Position numbers and translations under genes: made by a program
Assembly (NCBI GenBank): GCA_016712675.1
Contig: JADJQR010000001.1
Location: forward strand, 4,526,001 to 4,590,000
From: a bacterium
GTDB lineage: Bacteria; Krumholzibacteriota; Krumholzibacteriia; LZORAL124-64-63
Length of the DNA: 64,000 nucleotides
Direction of reading: 5' to 3'
Shown: positions 1-8,009 of the stretch, piece after piece
Layout of the letters: every line of letters begins with the position of its first letter
Position numbering within the stretch: position 1 is the stretch's first letter
Notes under the pieces: model-generated
Database searches by the model: none
What the model was told of the DNA's origin: nothing
What the model saw: only the letters and a program-made list of their open reading frames with translations

Positions 1-2231
1 CCATCCTCTGCCTGTTGACCGGCGCGGCCGCGGGATTCCCGCTTGCGCCCAACGGAGAGGCCGACCAGATGACCCTGCTCGGCAGATGGTCCGAAGGTGC
101 CTGCCACTCGGTCGCCGCCGTGGGCGATGTGCTGATCTTCAACCATGGCGGACAACTCGAGTTCAGGGACTATGCGGACCCGGCGGCGCCAGTGGTCATC
201 TCCCTGCTCGAGGTTCCGACCTACCCGGCGGTGATGTTCCTGGTCGGCACGACCCTGGTGGTCAGCGACCAGTACCACGACATCCTGCTGGTCGATGTGT
301 CTGATCCTGCGACACCGGCGATCGCCGGCAGTGTGGTCTTGGCTGAACGCATTGCTTCCCTTGCCGGCGCCGACGGGTGGCTGTATGTCAAGACGTCGCA
401 ATATGTGGCCGGCGTACACACTGAAGGCCTATACCCCGTGGACATCAGCGATCCTGCCGCCCCGGTCGTGCACGCGGCGGCAGCGGCCTACTTCGGGAGC
501 AGCCATCCGAGAATGGCAGCCGGCTCAGGTCGTCTGGTGATGGACGATGCGGTGTACGACGTTCTGGCCGACCCCAGGCACCCGGCGTCCCTCGGCAACA
601 TGCCAGTATCCGTCACGAGGCTGCTGATCGAGAACGGAATGGCCTACGGCGTCGGCGGCAGCAACGGCAATCTCTTCTATATATTCGACATGGGCGGTTC
701 GGGCGTTCCTGCGTTGAGAGGCTCGGCTGTGGCGCCATACACCCCGAATGCGTGGGGTCAGACCATGGGTCTGGACCTGCAGGGAACGGACCTCGTCGCA
801 GCCGACTATGCCGGCGCCATCTACACCTGGGATGTATCCGATCCCGACAATCCACCCGCGCCGGCGATGTACGACTGTCAGCAGGATGTGAAGAGCATCG
901 CTGCGGTTCCGGCCAGGGCCTTCGTCTCCCTGCAGAACGACCACGGCCTGATCGAGGTCGACATCTCCGACCCGTCGCTTCCCCTGCAGGTCACGACAGA
1001 GCAGTTCGGGAAGCCGCTTTACGGCGTGGTTGTCGATTCCAACCGGGCGTACGTCTACGCGCACGATGACACGATCGACATCCTGGACGTGACCGATCCG
1101 GCCGCGCCCGTGAAGATCGGACGCGTTGACACCGGTGACGAGATCTGGGGATTCGATGCGCGAGGCGATTACCTCTTTGTGAACAACGACACCTACCGGG
1201 TCATGGTCTATGACGTCTCGAATCCGGCAGCAGCGGTCTTGACCGACCGGTTTGGGTCAGAGGACGAAGACGGGAAGCTCTTCGAAGAGAACGACCTCAT
1301 CTACGTCGGCACGGACGACGGCGTCACGGTCGTGGACGCTCACGATCCGTACGACATCTTCCAGCGCGGATTCTGTGCCACCCCCTTCCCGTTGCGGGAC
1401 TTCAGCGTTCAGGGACGTTACGCCTACGTCGCCACGACCAACTACAGCTTGCCGGAAGAACACAGTGACTTCGTGGTCATCGACATCGGCAACCCCGATG
1501 CTCCGGCGATCATCAGCCAGTTGACGGTTCCCGGAGCCATCAAGTCCATCGCCGTGGACGGCCGTTGGGCGTACGCCGCCGTGGACAGTGGCGCGGGCTA
1601 TTTCGAGGTCTCTGCCTCAACCGTGAAGATCATCGATGTCGGAGACCCCTACAATCCCACCCTGCGTGGCGCGTTTCCCGCTCCTCTGGGGAGCATCCGC
1701 TCCGGGCAGTCGGGCAAGGGGCTGGCTGTTGCCCAAGGCTATCTCTACGCGGCAGGAAATCACCTGGGCGTTCTGGTCTACGATGTATCTGACCCCGCGG
1801 ATGTTCGGGAGTCCGGCTACTTCAATACCGGAGACCGGTCGAGCGGTCTTGCCCTTGCCATCGACCGATTGTTCGTCTCGGACTTCGATGACGGGTTGTA
1901 TATCCTGCGGAATGACGGGCTGGGCCCGGCCGGGGTGACGCCGCACGCGGGAACGCTTCGGCTGGCGCAGAACTATCCGAATCCCTTCAATCCACAAACC
2001 GCCATCGCCTTCGAGTTGCAGACCGCGGACGCCGCCAGCTTGTGCATCTTCGACGTTGCCGGTCGCCTGGTGAAGACGCTGGTCGACGGCGCGAAGCTCG
2101 GACAGGGACGCCACGAGATGGTCTGGAACGGCTGCGATGACGCGGGCCGCCAGTGCGCCTCCGGCACCTACTTCTATCGCCTTGAGGCGGGAGCGTACTC
2201 GGAGACGAAGAGGATGACCTTCGTGAAATAG
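1..2231 (+). CDS. LVIVD-repeat secreted protein with C-terminal sorting module (5' partial)
   Basis: The reading frame is open from the window edge. The first residues (ILCLLTGAAAGFP) look like the end of a signal peptide, so the true start lies upstream and about 740 residues are visible. The body is a run of about 40-residue repeats containing variants of VDISDPAAPVV, the LVIVD beta-propeller signature of extracellular proteins. The C-terminus carries LRLAQNYPNPFNPQTAIAF followed by FDVAGRLVKTL, W(N)G, SGTYFYRLEAG and a final KRMTFVK. This FlgD-Ig/T9SS-like module is usually taken as a surface-sorting signal in FCB bacteria. The fold is clear. The function is probably cell-surface or secreted, and no substrate can be read from the sequence. 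Confidence 0.85.
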   Translation, partial: ILCLLTGAAAGFPLAPNGEADQMTLLGRWSEGACHSVAAVGDVLIFNHGGQLEFRDYADPAAPVVISLLEVPTYPAVMFLVGTTLVVSDQYHDILLVDVSDPATPAIAGSVVLAERIASLAGADGWLYVKTSQYVAGVHTEGLYPVDISDPAAPVVHAAAAAYFGSSHPRMAAGSGRLVMDDAVYDVLADPRHPASLGNMPVSVTRLLIENGMAYGVGGSNGNLFYIFDMGGSGVPALRGSAVAPYTPNAWGQTMGLDLQGTDLVAADYAGAIYTWDVSDPDNPPAPAMYDCQQDVKSIAAVPARAFVSLQNDHGLIEVDISDPSLPLQVTTEQFGKPLYGVVVDSNRAYVYAHDDTIDILDVTDPAAPVKIGRVDTGDEIWGFDARGDYLFVNNDTYRVMVYDVSNPAAAVLTDRFGSEDEDGKLFEENDLIYVGTDDGVTVVDAHDPYDIFQRGFCATPFPLRDFSVQGRYAYVATTNYSLPEEHSDFVVIDIGNPDAPAIISQLTVPGAIKSIAVDGRWAYAAVDSGAGYFEVSASTVKIIDVGDPYNPTLRGAFPAPLGSIRSGQSGKGLAVAQGYLYAAGNHLGVLVYDVSDPADVRESGYFNTGDRSSGLALAIDRLFVSDFDDGLYILRNDGLGPAGVTPHAGTLRLAQNYPNPFNPQTAIAFELQTADAASLCIFDVAGRLVKTLVDGAKLGQGRHEMVWNGCDDAGRQCASGTYFYRLEAGAYSETKRMTFVK

Positions 2232-2321
2232 GCCCTTGGGCGGTGTTTCCTGGTGTTGGGAATCCGCACGTGCCGGACAGGTGGCATGAGATAGCTGATC
2301 CGGGGGCGACGACGCGAACGC

Positions 2322-3635
2322 CTAGGTTCGCCACTGTAGCCGCAACGCCCCCCGGATGCGTTCCGCCTCCACCTCCGCGATGCCCGACCCCGCCGCGAAC
2401 TCCGGCCACCGCGTCACCGCGGCCACTACCTGCTCGACGATGGCGTCGGCCCGCCCCCGCTTGATCGACGCCGTCCTGGCGCATGCACGGAGATCCTCGC
2501 GCGTGAACCCGTCGCGCTTGCCGCCCAGCGACATCTGGTGGTCGCGTGTCCAGGTGCCGTTCGGGTTGTAGCTGTACGTCACATCGAACGCCGGCGACAG
2601 CGACCACTGGCCCGCGCGGTCCATCAGGAAGGCGATGTTTTTGACGTGGTCGTCCTGGTTGCGCGCGACGATGTTGAACGCCATGCGGCGGAACTGCTCC
2701 TCCAGGCTGTCCATCGGCAGCCCCAGCCGGCGGATGGCCAGCAGCGCCTGCTCGTACGCATGGGCGCCGGCCTGCCGATAGTCCAGATGCTCGAGCGCGC
2801 CGAGCGACTGCATATGCAGCTTGCGCCCCGACGGCGTGCGGTCGAAGCGGCGCGTCATGAAGTGGCAGCGCCCGTTCTCCTCCAGCAGGCGGCACTCGCT
2901 CATGGTGATGCCCGCCGCGACGGCCATGTGGTGGTAGGCGTGCTCGATGCGGCCGTAGCCGACCGGATCGTCCAGCGCGCTGCCGCGGTCGGCCGCGCCG
3001 CCGCGCACGCCGTCGAACTTCAGCAGCCAGTACGTGAAGCCCGAGCCGGCGTCGACCTGGCCCGAGCGCACCTCGTCGGTCTCGGGATTCCAGGCGATGA
3101 TCGCCTTGGCGCGCGCGCCGCCGGCCGAGGTGCCCACGCGCAGGATCGTCTGCAGCGAGGACTCGCGCCGCAGCGGCGCGAACGAACCGGAGAGCTGGTC
3201 CCGTTGCGCCAGGATCTCGCCGGCCAGGTCCACCAGCGCGGCCAGGTCGATGCGCTCGACCTGCGAGGCGCGCGGCCCGAGCGTCGGGTGATACTCCAGC
3301 GCGCCCATCCCGCGCGTGCCGGTGTAGCAGAGCCTCTCGACCGGGTCGAGCGGCCGGTCGGCGCGACCTTCCCTGGCCAGCCACGCGTTGATGAGCGCGT
3401 TGCCGAAGTCGTCGGGTAGCGAGTCGGCCAGCAGGCCGGGCAGGCCGTGGAACGTCTCCCGGTTCAGCGACGTGAACGCGTAGACGCGGCTTGAGAGCGG
3501 CATCGTCAGCGGCGCCAGTTCGATGCCGCTCTGCCGGAACTGCGGGTCGTACTCGAAGCGCGCGACCTGCGCGGCGGCGTCCCAGGCGACGGCGCCGATG
3601 GTGCTGCCCCAGAGGCGGACTTCGGCGATCGTCAT
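2322..3635 (-). CDS. hipA: HipA-type serine/threonine kinase toxin
   Basis: 437 residues, the usual HipA length. The N-terminal couple_hipA region (about 1-110, with the GLLADSLPDDFG motif) precedes a kinase core containing the catalytic loop RNQDDHVKN and the metal-binding AFDVT. HipA toxins phosphorylate an aminoacyl-tRNA synthetase (GltX in E. coli) and induce growth arrest. The start codon overlaps the stop of the upstream antitoxin gene by ATGA, giving translational coupling. The gene looks intact. Autorepression by the HipB-HipA complex is expected for the family, and operator-like palindromes lie upstream of hipB. Confidence 0.93.
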   Translation of the reverse strand: MTIAEVRLWGSTIGAVAWDAAAQVARFEYDPQFRQSGIELAPLTMPLSSRVYAFTSLNRETFHGLPGLLADSLPDDFGNALINAWLAREGRADRPLDPVERLCYTGTRGMGALEYHPTLGPRASQVERIDLAALVDLAGEILAQRDQLSGSFAPLRRESSLQTILRVGTSAGGARAKAIIAWNPETDEVRSGQVDAGSGFTYWLLKFDGVRGGAADRGSALDDPVGYGRIEHAYHHMAVAAGITMSECRLLEENGRCHFMTRRFDRTPSGRKLHMQSLGALEHLDYRQAGAHAYEQALLAIRRLGLPMDSLEEQFRRMAFNIVARNQDDHVKNIAFLMDRAGQWSLSPAFDVTYSYNPNGTWTRDHQMSLGGKRDGFTREDLRACARTASIKRGRADAIVEQVVAAVTRWPEFAAGSGIAEVEAERIRGALRLQWRT

Positions 3636-3994
3636 GAGTCATCACCCCAGGTCCAGGGCTTGGGCTTGCCCTTGTCGTGCACTTGCGCCGGCGCAATTGA
3701 AGAGGCGCGCCGCCGCAGCTTCCCCTGCAGCTTGAGCTGCTGCATCGGGCTGGGTGCCGGCGCCGGCAGGAACTGTTCGAGGTTCCCCAGCAGGTCCAGC
3801 GCGCGCAGCACGCGCAGCCAGTTGGTCATCTGCGCCGAGTGCCCGTGCTCCATGCGGTGCAGCGTGCGCTTGGAGACGCCGGCTTCCCGCGCCAGGTCGT
3901 CCTGGGAGAGGTTGCGGTCCAGGCGCTGGCGGGCCAGGCGGTGGCCGAGTTCGGACAGGAGGGCGGGGTCAGACGCCGGGTGGGGGACGGGCAT
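3632..3994 (-). CDS. hipB: HipB-type HTH antitoxin
   Basis: 120 residues. An XRE-family helix-turn-helix occupies about residues 12-70 (LARQRLDRNLSQDDLAREAG, then VSKRTLHRMEHG). A basic, proline-rich tail follows. The gene sits directly upstream of hipA with a 4-bp overlap, as in other hipBA operons. HipB normally neutralises HipA and represses the operon. The ATG follows an AGAGAGG ribosome-binding site. The C-terminal tail encodes IAPAQ from an exact copy of the palindrome TTGCGCCGGCGCAA (3683-3696), which recurs across the window, so this tail may have been lengthened by a repeat insertion. Confidence 0.88.
   Translation of the reverse strand: MPVPHPASDPALLSELGHRLARQRLDRNLSQDDLAREAGVSKRTLHRMEHGHSAQMTNWLRVLRALDLLGNLEQFLPAPAPSPMQQLKLQGKLRRRASSIAPAQVHDKGKPKPWTWGDDS
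3683..3696. repeat. Palindrome copy 1 (inside hipB)
   Basis: Exact TTGCGCCGGCGCAA. This copy lies within the 3' part of the hipB coding sequence. Confidence 0.85.
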
Positions 3995-4031
3995 GGGAAC
4001 CGCCTCTCTTTGGGGAGCGTCGGATGTGCCA

Positions 4032-4061
4032 ATAATATGCCATTAATGGCGGATTATGCAA
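4032..4061 (-). promoter_or_regulatory. Probable hipBA promoter
   Basis: On the minus strand TTGCAT (4056-4061) and TATTAT (4032-4037) are 18 bp apart, about 38 bp upstream of the hipB start, inside a strikingly AT-rich stretch of otherwise GC-rich DNA. The 12-bp palindrome GCCATTAATGGC fills the spacer. Confidence 0.5.
4039..4050. promoter_or_regulatory. Palindromic operator candidate for HipB
   Basis: GCCATTAATGGC is a perfect 12-bp palindrome between the -35 and -10 boxes upstream of hipB, a position where a bound repressor would block RNA polymerase. A related inverted repeat lies 84 bp upstream. Confidence 0.5.
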
Positions 4062-4122
4062 TGTTCTTGGTGCCTCAATAGATGTATAAAATGGCTGTTA
4101 ATGATTCATATATTATATTATG

Positions 4123-4136
4123 TGCCATATGTGGCA
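4123..4136. promoter_or_regulatory. Second inverted repeat upstream of hipBA
   Basis: TGCCATATGTGGCA has 5-bp arms TGCCA/TGGCA and a 4-bp centre. It shares the GCCA/TGGC arms of the palindrome at 4039-4050 and may be a second HipB-binding site for cooperative or looping repression. Confidence 0.35.
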
Positions 4137-4213
4137 TTTAGTAGAACATCTTTGGCCGCAGCCCTCGCGTGGGGTTGCCCCGCGGCGCCACGAGCCGCGG
4201 CGCGGGGTGCGTG

Positions 4214-4227
4214 TTGCGCCGGCGCAA
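4214..4227. repeat. Palindrome copy 2
   Basis: Exact TTGCGCCGGCGCAA between hipB and the ECF sigma gene, about 78 bp before the sigma-factor start. Confidence 0.85.
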
Positions 4228-4304
4228 CCGCATCGCGTGTAACGGATCGGTGCCCGGCGGATACACTCGCTGAATGAACCCTAAGCAAAGGCTCGTGTGA
4301 CGCC

Positions 4305-4820
4305 GTGACGACGGACGCGAACTTCGACTTCGCCGGGCTTTACGGCCGCCACGCGCCGGGCGTGTTCCGCTACGCGCTGTTCCTGTGCGGCGACCGGATG
4401 CAGGCCGAGGACATCGTCTCCGAGACGTTCGTCCGCGTGTGGGGCGCACGTGACCGGGTGGACCTCTCGTCGGTCCGCTCGTACCTGCTGGCCATCGCGC
4501 GCAACGTGTTCCTGCAGGGCGTGCGCCGGCGCCGACGCGAGGGCCCGCTCGAGGACGGGATGGCCGAGGCGGTGGCCGACCCGTCGCCGCGCCCGGACGC
4601 GTCGCACCAGGTCTCGGCCGAGCTGGCGCGGGCCATGGCGGCCCTGGCGACGCTGCCCGAGAGCGACCGCACGGCCCTGCTGCTGCGCGTGGACGAGGAA
4701 CTCGGCTACGACGACATCGCCACCATCCTCGGGATCACGCCGGTCGCCGCGCGGGTGAAGGTCCACCGCGCGCGTGCCCGGCTGGCACAGATGCGAAAGG
4801 ACACCGGGTCATGCATGTGA
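4305..4820 (+). CDS. ECF-type RNA polymerase sigma factor
   Basis: 171 residues. Region 2 (about 10-80) has FRYALFLCGDRMQAEDIVSE, FVRVWGARDRVD and the SYLLAIARNVFL helix. Region 4 (about 105-165) has LATLPESDRTALLLRVDEEL, GYDDIATILGITPVAARVKV and HRARARLAQM. Sigma-70 group IV factors redirect RNA polymerase to a small regulon when released from an anti-sigma factor. The start is a GTG with a weak AAAGG site 13 bp upstream. The gene overlaps the next one by 10 bp, and that next gene encodes a two-helix membrane protein, matching the usual sigma/anti-sigma arrangement. Confidence 0.9.
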   Translation: MTTDANFDFAGLYGRHAPGVFRYALFLCGDRMQAEDIVSETFVRVWGARDRVDLSSVRSYLLAIARNVFLQGVRRRRREGPLEDGMAEAVADPSPRPDASHQVSAELARAMAALATLPESDRTALLLRVDEELGYDDIATILGITPVAARVKVHRARARLAQMRKDTGSCM

Positions 4821-5236
4821 CCGAGAACGTCATCCGCGACCTGCACGTGCTGGCCCAGGCCGGCGAGGCGAGCGACGACTCGCGCGCCCTGGTCGAGGCC
4901 TGGCTGGCCGCGCATCCGGCGCTGGCTGCTGAGCTGGCCGATGCGGTGGCCGGCGGGCCGGCCGACGCCCTGCCGCCGCCCCCGCCCCTGCCCGCCGACG
5001 GCGAGCTCCGCGCGCTGCGGCGCACCCGCCGCCTGCTCTCGCTGCGCTCGTGGAGCATGGCGCTGGGATTCTTCCTCACGGCGCTGCCGCTCTCGGTCCG
5101 CGGCGGCGCCGACGGCGTGCGCTTCCTGCTCATCCCCGGGCACCTGGGGATCGCGGCGGCCAGCCTGGTGCTGGGGATCGCAGCCTGGGTGGTGTTCGTG
5201 CGGGTGTCGCGGGCGTTGCGGCCGGTGGGGTTCTGA
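4811..5236 (+). CDS. Putative membrane anti-sigma factor
   Basis: 141 residues. The N-terminal about 75 residues are soluble (VIRDLHVLAQAGEASDDSRA, then EAWLAAHPALAAELADAV) and resemble the cytoplasmic anchor of small anti-sigma factors. A proline run (PPPPPLPADGE) follows, then two hydrophobic helices (about 80-100 and 108-132). No HxxxCxxC zinc motif is visible. The 10-bp overlap with the sigma gene implies coupled translation. The anti-sigma role rests on position and topology, not on a recognised domain. Confidence 0.65.
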   Translation: MHVTENVIRDLHVLAQAGEASDDSRALVEAWLAAHPALAAELADAVAGGPADALPPPPPLPADGELRALRRTRRLLSLRSWSMALGFFLTALPLSVRGGADGVRFLLIPGHLGIAAASLVLGIAAWVVFVRVSRALRPVGF

Positions 5237-5263
5237 GGGGGGCGGTGGCGCCTGATTCGCGAG

Positions 5264-5277
5264 TTGCGCCGGCGCAA
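5264..5277. repeat. Palindrome copy 3
   Basis: Exact TTGCGCCGGCGCAA in the short gap between the converging anti-sigma and abiEii genes, where it could form a bidirectional hairpin. Confidence 0.85.
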
Positions 5278-5289
5278 GTGCCCGTGCGG

Positions 5290-6096
5290 CTACCGTGCAC
5301 TGTCAGGGAGTCTGTCGACAAGAGTGCGCCGCACCAGATCCAGCGCCCGCCGCGGGTCGTAGGAGATCCCCTGAGCCAGCAACGGCGGCACATCAAGGAG
5401 GAACACAGCATCGTCGATCTTGGCGGCAAGGTTCTGCTCGAACTGCGCTCGCGTCACGCGCAGTCCGTCGTGGCCCAGGTAGCTCTGGAAGCAATCGACA
5501 ATCGATCGGGGCTCGACCCCCTGGATGCGGGTCAGCGATTCAGAGAGGTCGAAGAGGTCGCGCCCCTTCTTGCGCTGGTAGAGCGCCCGCATCTTGGTGC
5601 CGAGAAGCTCCTCGGCGCAGTAGGTCAGCAACAATGCTTCGCCATGGAACCACGGGCTGCGCACGGCGAACGGATGATGTCTCAGTGCACGGGCATTGAA
5701 GTGCTCCCGGGTGTTGATCTCGACCTTGAGCTTAAGGGGGGTGACGGGCATCGCTTCGGATTCGAAGCGATATACGAAGGCCGTGGTCGTCGGTCCCTGC
5801 TTCCAGGACGGCGCGCCGAGCCAAGGATCAAGGCGAGCGCGCAACGCCTGCAGAACTCGGCCGATGGGACCAGGGCGAACCTGGACCAGGTCGATGTCCT
5901 CGGAATAGCGGGCCGGCGGTTCGAAGTGGAGCTTCTGGAGCGCCGTGCCCCCGCGGAATGCCAGTTCGTTCGCCAGGAGCTCGTCGCGATAGAGTTCGAC
6001 GAGCGCCCTGCAGATCACGAGATCCTGCTCGACCTGCGCGTCGGTGACCCACGGAGCCGCGCTTCGCCAGGCTGTGATGTGTGCGCGCGGGATCAT
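5290..6096 (-). CDS. abiEii: AbiEii nucleotidyltransferase toxin
   Basis: 268 residues from the ATG that overlaps the abiEi stop by 4 bp (MIPRAHITAW). A longer in-frame extension exists, but this coupled start is the natural one. It carries the DUF1814/AbiEii motifs: LAFRGGTALQKLHF, then SEDIDLV with the metal-binding DxD, then KVEINTRE, and KGRDLFDL near residue 185. AbiEii is the nucleotidyltransferase toxin of type IV systems that arrest growth or abort phage infection. No inactivating change is seen. Confidence 0.92.
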   Translation of the reverse strand: MIPRAHITAWRSAAPWVTDAQVEQDLVICRALVELYRDELLANELAFRGGTALQKLHFEPPARYSEDIDLVQVRPGPIGRVLQALRARLDPWLGAPSWKQGPTTTAFVYRFESEAMPVTPLKLKVEINTREHFNARALRHHPFAVRSPWFHGEALLLTYCAEELLGTKMRALYQRKKGRDLFDLSESLTRIQGVEPRSIVDCFQSYLGHDGLRVTRAQFEQNLAAKIDDAVFLLDVPPLLAQGISYDPRRALDLVRRTLVDRLPDSAR

Positions 6097-6905
6097 GCGT
6101 CGGGTGCGATCTTTTCGTTGATGAGCAGCCGCCAGCGCCGGTCCTTCTGTGCCTCGCCGGACGGACGGTCCGGTCGCAAGGCCCGGTAACGCGGACGGCG
6201 TTCCGCGACCCATTCAGCAAGCCGCGCACCCGCCTCGCCCGCACCGACCAGATCCAGCAGGTAGCCCAGGCGCTGGGTGTTCGGCAGGCCGTTCTCGCGC
6301 CTTGCGGCCTCCAGAAGCAGGCCGGGATCGATCTTCGGGGCGAGTTCGACGAGCACCGCGGCCACATGGCCCAGCTGGCCGGCGGCATCCAGGTGTGACA
6401 GCAGGTCCAGGGCTGTCACCTCCGGGGACGCAACGCGCATCACACCAGTCTCCGTCTTCACCTCCATGACCGGGACCGTTGCCAGGTAGCGGCGGGTGAA
6501 GAAGCGGATCCGCCCGCGCCCCGCAGCCATGGGGCGGAGCTGCCGGTCGGTCACGACCTGGAACTCCTGTGGTTGCTGGTGTGCCGCCCCGTGCAGGGCC
6601 GCCGCGCTCAAGAGCCCCACGTAGTAGCTTCTGCCCAGGTGCATCATCAGGTCGTCGATATACCAGTCGGGTGGAGGTGCGCCGGCCAGGCGATGCTCGA
6701 GGGGGACCGTGACGTAGAAGCCGCGATGCGGTATCGCGAGCCGTCCCTTGGCGCCCAGCCGCTGCGCGGCCTTCTTGAGGGCAGATTCGGACGTGCCGAG
6801 CGTGGCCAGCGCGTCGTCCCGGATCAGCGTGTAGCGGCCCTGGGATTGGCGGGCATCCAGCATTTCGGCAAGGCTCTTGGGGGCGTCCTGATCGCTTATA
6901 TGCAT
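6093..6905 (-). CDS. abiEi: AbiEi antitoxin / transcriptional repressor
   Basis: 270 residues. The start is set at the ATG preceded by a perfect GGAGGT 6 bp upstream; an upstream in-frame ATG at 6941 lacks such a site. The N-terminal winged-helix region (about 10-65, DDALATLGTSESALKKAAQR) is followed by the AbiEi C-terminal domain with the conserved motif YIDDLMMHLGRSYYVGLLSA. AbiEi counteracts AbiEii and represses its own operon. The gene is coupled to abiEii by an ATGA overlap. Confidence 0.9.
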   Translation of the reverse strand: MHISDQDAPKSLAEMLDARQSQGRYTLIRDDALATLGTSESALKKAAQRLGAKGRLAIPHRGFYVTVPLEHRLAGAPPPDWYIDDLMMHLGRSYYVGLLSAAALHGAAHQQPQEFQVVTDRQLRPMAAGRGRIRFFTRRYLATVPVMEVKTETGVMRVASPEVTALDLLSHLDAAGQLGHVAAVLVELAPKIDPGLLLEAARRENGLPNTQRLGYLLDLVGAGEAGARLAEWVAERRPRYRALRPDRPSGEAQKDRRWRLLINEKIAPDA

Positions 6906-6986
6906 AAGGGGACCTCCGATGGGTCTTTTTGCATTCGTCATGCCGCATCAACTTACCCGGGCCGGCGCCCGCAGGCAACGCCCCTC

Positions 6987-7023
6987 TTGACAACTGATCC
7001 CATCTGTATATGCTATCTATACA
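6987..7023 (+). promoter_or_regulatory. Promoter with YtrA-type operator upstream of the GntR gene
   Basis: A consensus TTGACA (6987-6992) and TATGCT (7009-7014) are 16 bp apart. Overlapping the -10 is the inverted repeat TGTATA-N7-TATACA (7005-7023), the kind of operator bound by YtrA-subfamily GntR repressors. Start-site transcription would begin near 7021, inside the operator, which predicts autorepression. Confidence 0.7.
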
Positions 7024-7040
7024 CACAAGGAGCCGGCCGC

Positions 7041-7451
7041 ATGCAAATCGACCCCTACCTCTCCCCCCACTCCCCCAAACCCATGTACGCCCAGATCGTC
7101 GAGCAGGTCGTGGCCAAGGTGATGGCCGGGCACTGGCAGGCGGGGCACCCGCTGCCCTCGATCCGCGAGCTGGCCGCCGCCTGCAAGGTCAGTGTGATCA
7201 CGGTCAAGCGGGCTTACCTGGAGCTGGAGCACGCCGGGGTGATCGTCACGCGGCAGGGCAAGGGCTCCTTCGTGGCCGAGCAGCTGGAGGCCACGCGGCA
7301 GCTGGCGGCCGGCGAGTTCCAGGCGCAGATGCAGGGGATGCTCGAGGCGGGGCGCAAGCTCGGGCTGGGGCCGCAGGAGATCGTCGGGCGGGTGGAACGG
7401 GAGTTGCGGATACCCGCGGGCGTCACACCACATCGCGAAGGGAAGTCATGA
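7041..7451 (+). CDS. GntR-family (YtrA-type) transcriptional regulator
   Basis: 136 residues from an ATG with AAGGAG 8 bp upstream. The winged helix (about 10-80) shows KPMYAQIVEQVVAKVMAGHW, GHPLPSIRELAAACKVSVIT and VKRAYLELEHAGVIVTRQGK. The short alpha-helical tail lacks a FadR/HutC-type effector domain, as in YtrA regulators. An inverted repeat over its own promoter fits autoregulation. It overlaps the next gene by ATGA. YtrA genes usually control adjacent ABC transporters, but here the partner is a small protein followed by an MntA-like gene. Confidence 0.88.
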   Translation: MQIDPYLSPHSPKPMYAQIVEQVVAKVMAGHWQAGHPLPSIRELAAACKVSVITVKRAYLELEHAGVIVTRQGKGSFVAEQLEATRQLAAGEFQAQMQGMLEAGRKLGLGPQEIVGRVERELRIPAGVTPHREGKS

Positions 7452-7753
7452 ACACCGGCAGCATCCAGATCGTCGATCGCGTCTCGGCCGTCGAAGCCAT
7501 CAAGCAATTGAACGAGGACGACCTGCGCTTCCTGAACCAGCTGATCGTCGAGCGGCTGAAGCTCATTGCACAAGCCCGGGCCACCACCCTGATGACCAGT
7601 TTCGCCAGGGGCGACCGCGTGGGCTTTCTGGGCCCCGACGGCGACATGCTGGAAGGCTTCGTGCTGCGCCTCAACAAGAAGACCGTCAGCGTTGCCACCG
7701 ACGACGGCCACCAATGGAACGTCGCGCCGGTCCTGCTGCGTCTGGTGCGGTGA
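7448..7753 (+). CDS. Small protein of unknown function, KOW/SH3-like C-terminus
   Basis: 101 residues, translationally coupled to the GntR gene (ATGA). The N-terminal half is helical (AVEAIKQLNEDDLRFLNQLI, then VERLKLI). The C-terminal half is a short beta-rich segment (FARGDRVGFLGPDGDMLEGF, then VLRLNKKTVSVATDDGHQW) resembling small SH3/KOW folds. Similar small proteins occur near toxin-antitoxin and mobile genes, but I cannot name a function. Coupling to the regulator suggests it is controlled by, or modulates, that regulator. Confidence 0.7.
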   Translation: MNTGSIQIVDRVSAVEAIKQLNEDDLRFLNQLIVERLKLIAQARATTLMTSFARGDRVGFLGPDGDMLEGFVLRLNKKTVSVATDDGHQWNVAPVLLRLVR

Positions 7754-7763
7754 GGGCAAGCCG

Positions 7764-8009
7764 GTGCTGCAGGAGCGCTTCGGCGTAACCCGGCTGGCCC
7801 TGTTCGGCTCCACCGCGCGCGATACGGACACCAGCACCAGCGATGTCGACGTGCTGGTGACCTTCGACGGCCCGGCCACTTCCAAGCGGTACTTCGGCGT
7901 CCAGTTCTACCTGGAGGACCTGCTCGGCTGCCCGGTGGACCTGGTCACCGAGAAGGCGCTGCGGCCGGAGCTGCGCCCGTATATCGAACAGGAGCAGGTG
8001 CATGTCTGA
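7764..8009 (+). CDS. mntA: MntA-like minimal nucleotidyltransferase
   Basis: 81 residues from a GTG with GAGGG 7 bp upstream. The core has LALFGSTARD followed by the GSx10DxD catalytic motif (GS, then ten residues, then DVD), and LEDLLGCPVDLVTEKAL. MntA AMPylates and neutralises the HEPN RNase HepT in type VII systems. The usual N-terminal helix (about 15-20 residues) is missing unless a TTG at 7692 inside the upstream gene is used, so it may be 5'-trimmed. It ends within the start of the hepT remnant. Confidence 0.8.
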   Translation: MLQERFGVTRLALFGSTARDTDTSTSDVDVLVTFDGPATSKRYFGVQFYLEDLLGCPVDLVTEKALRPELRPYIEQEQVHV

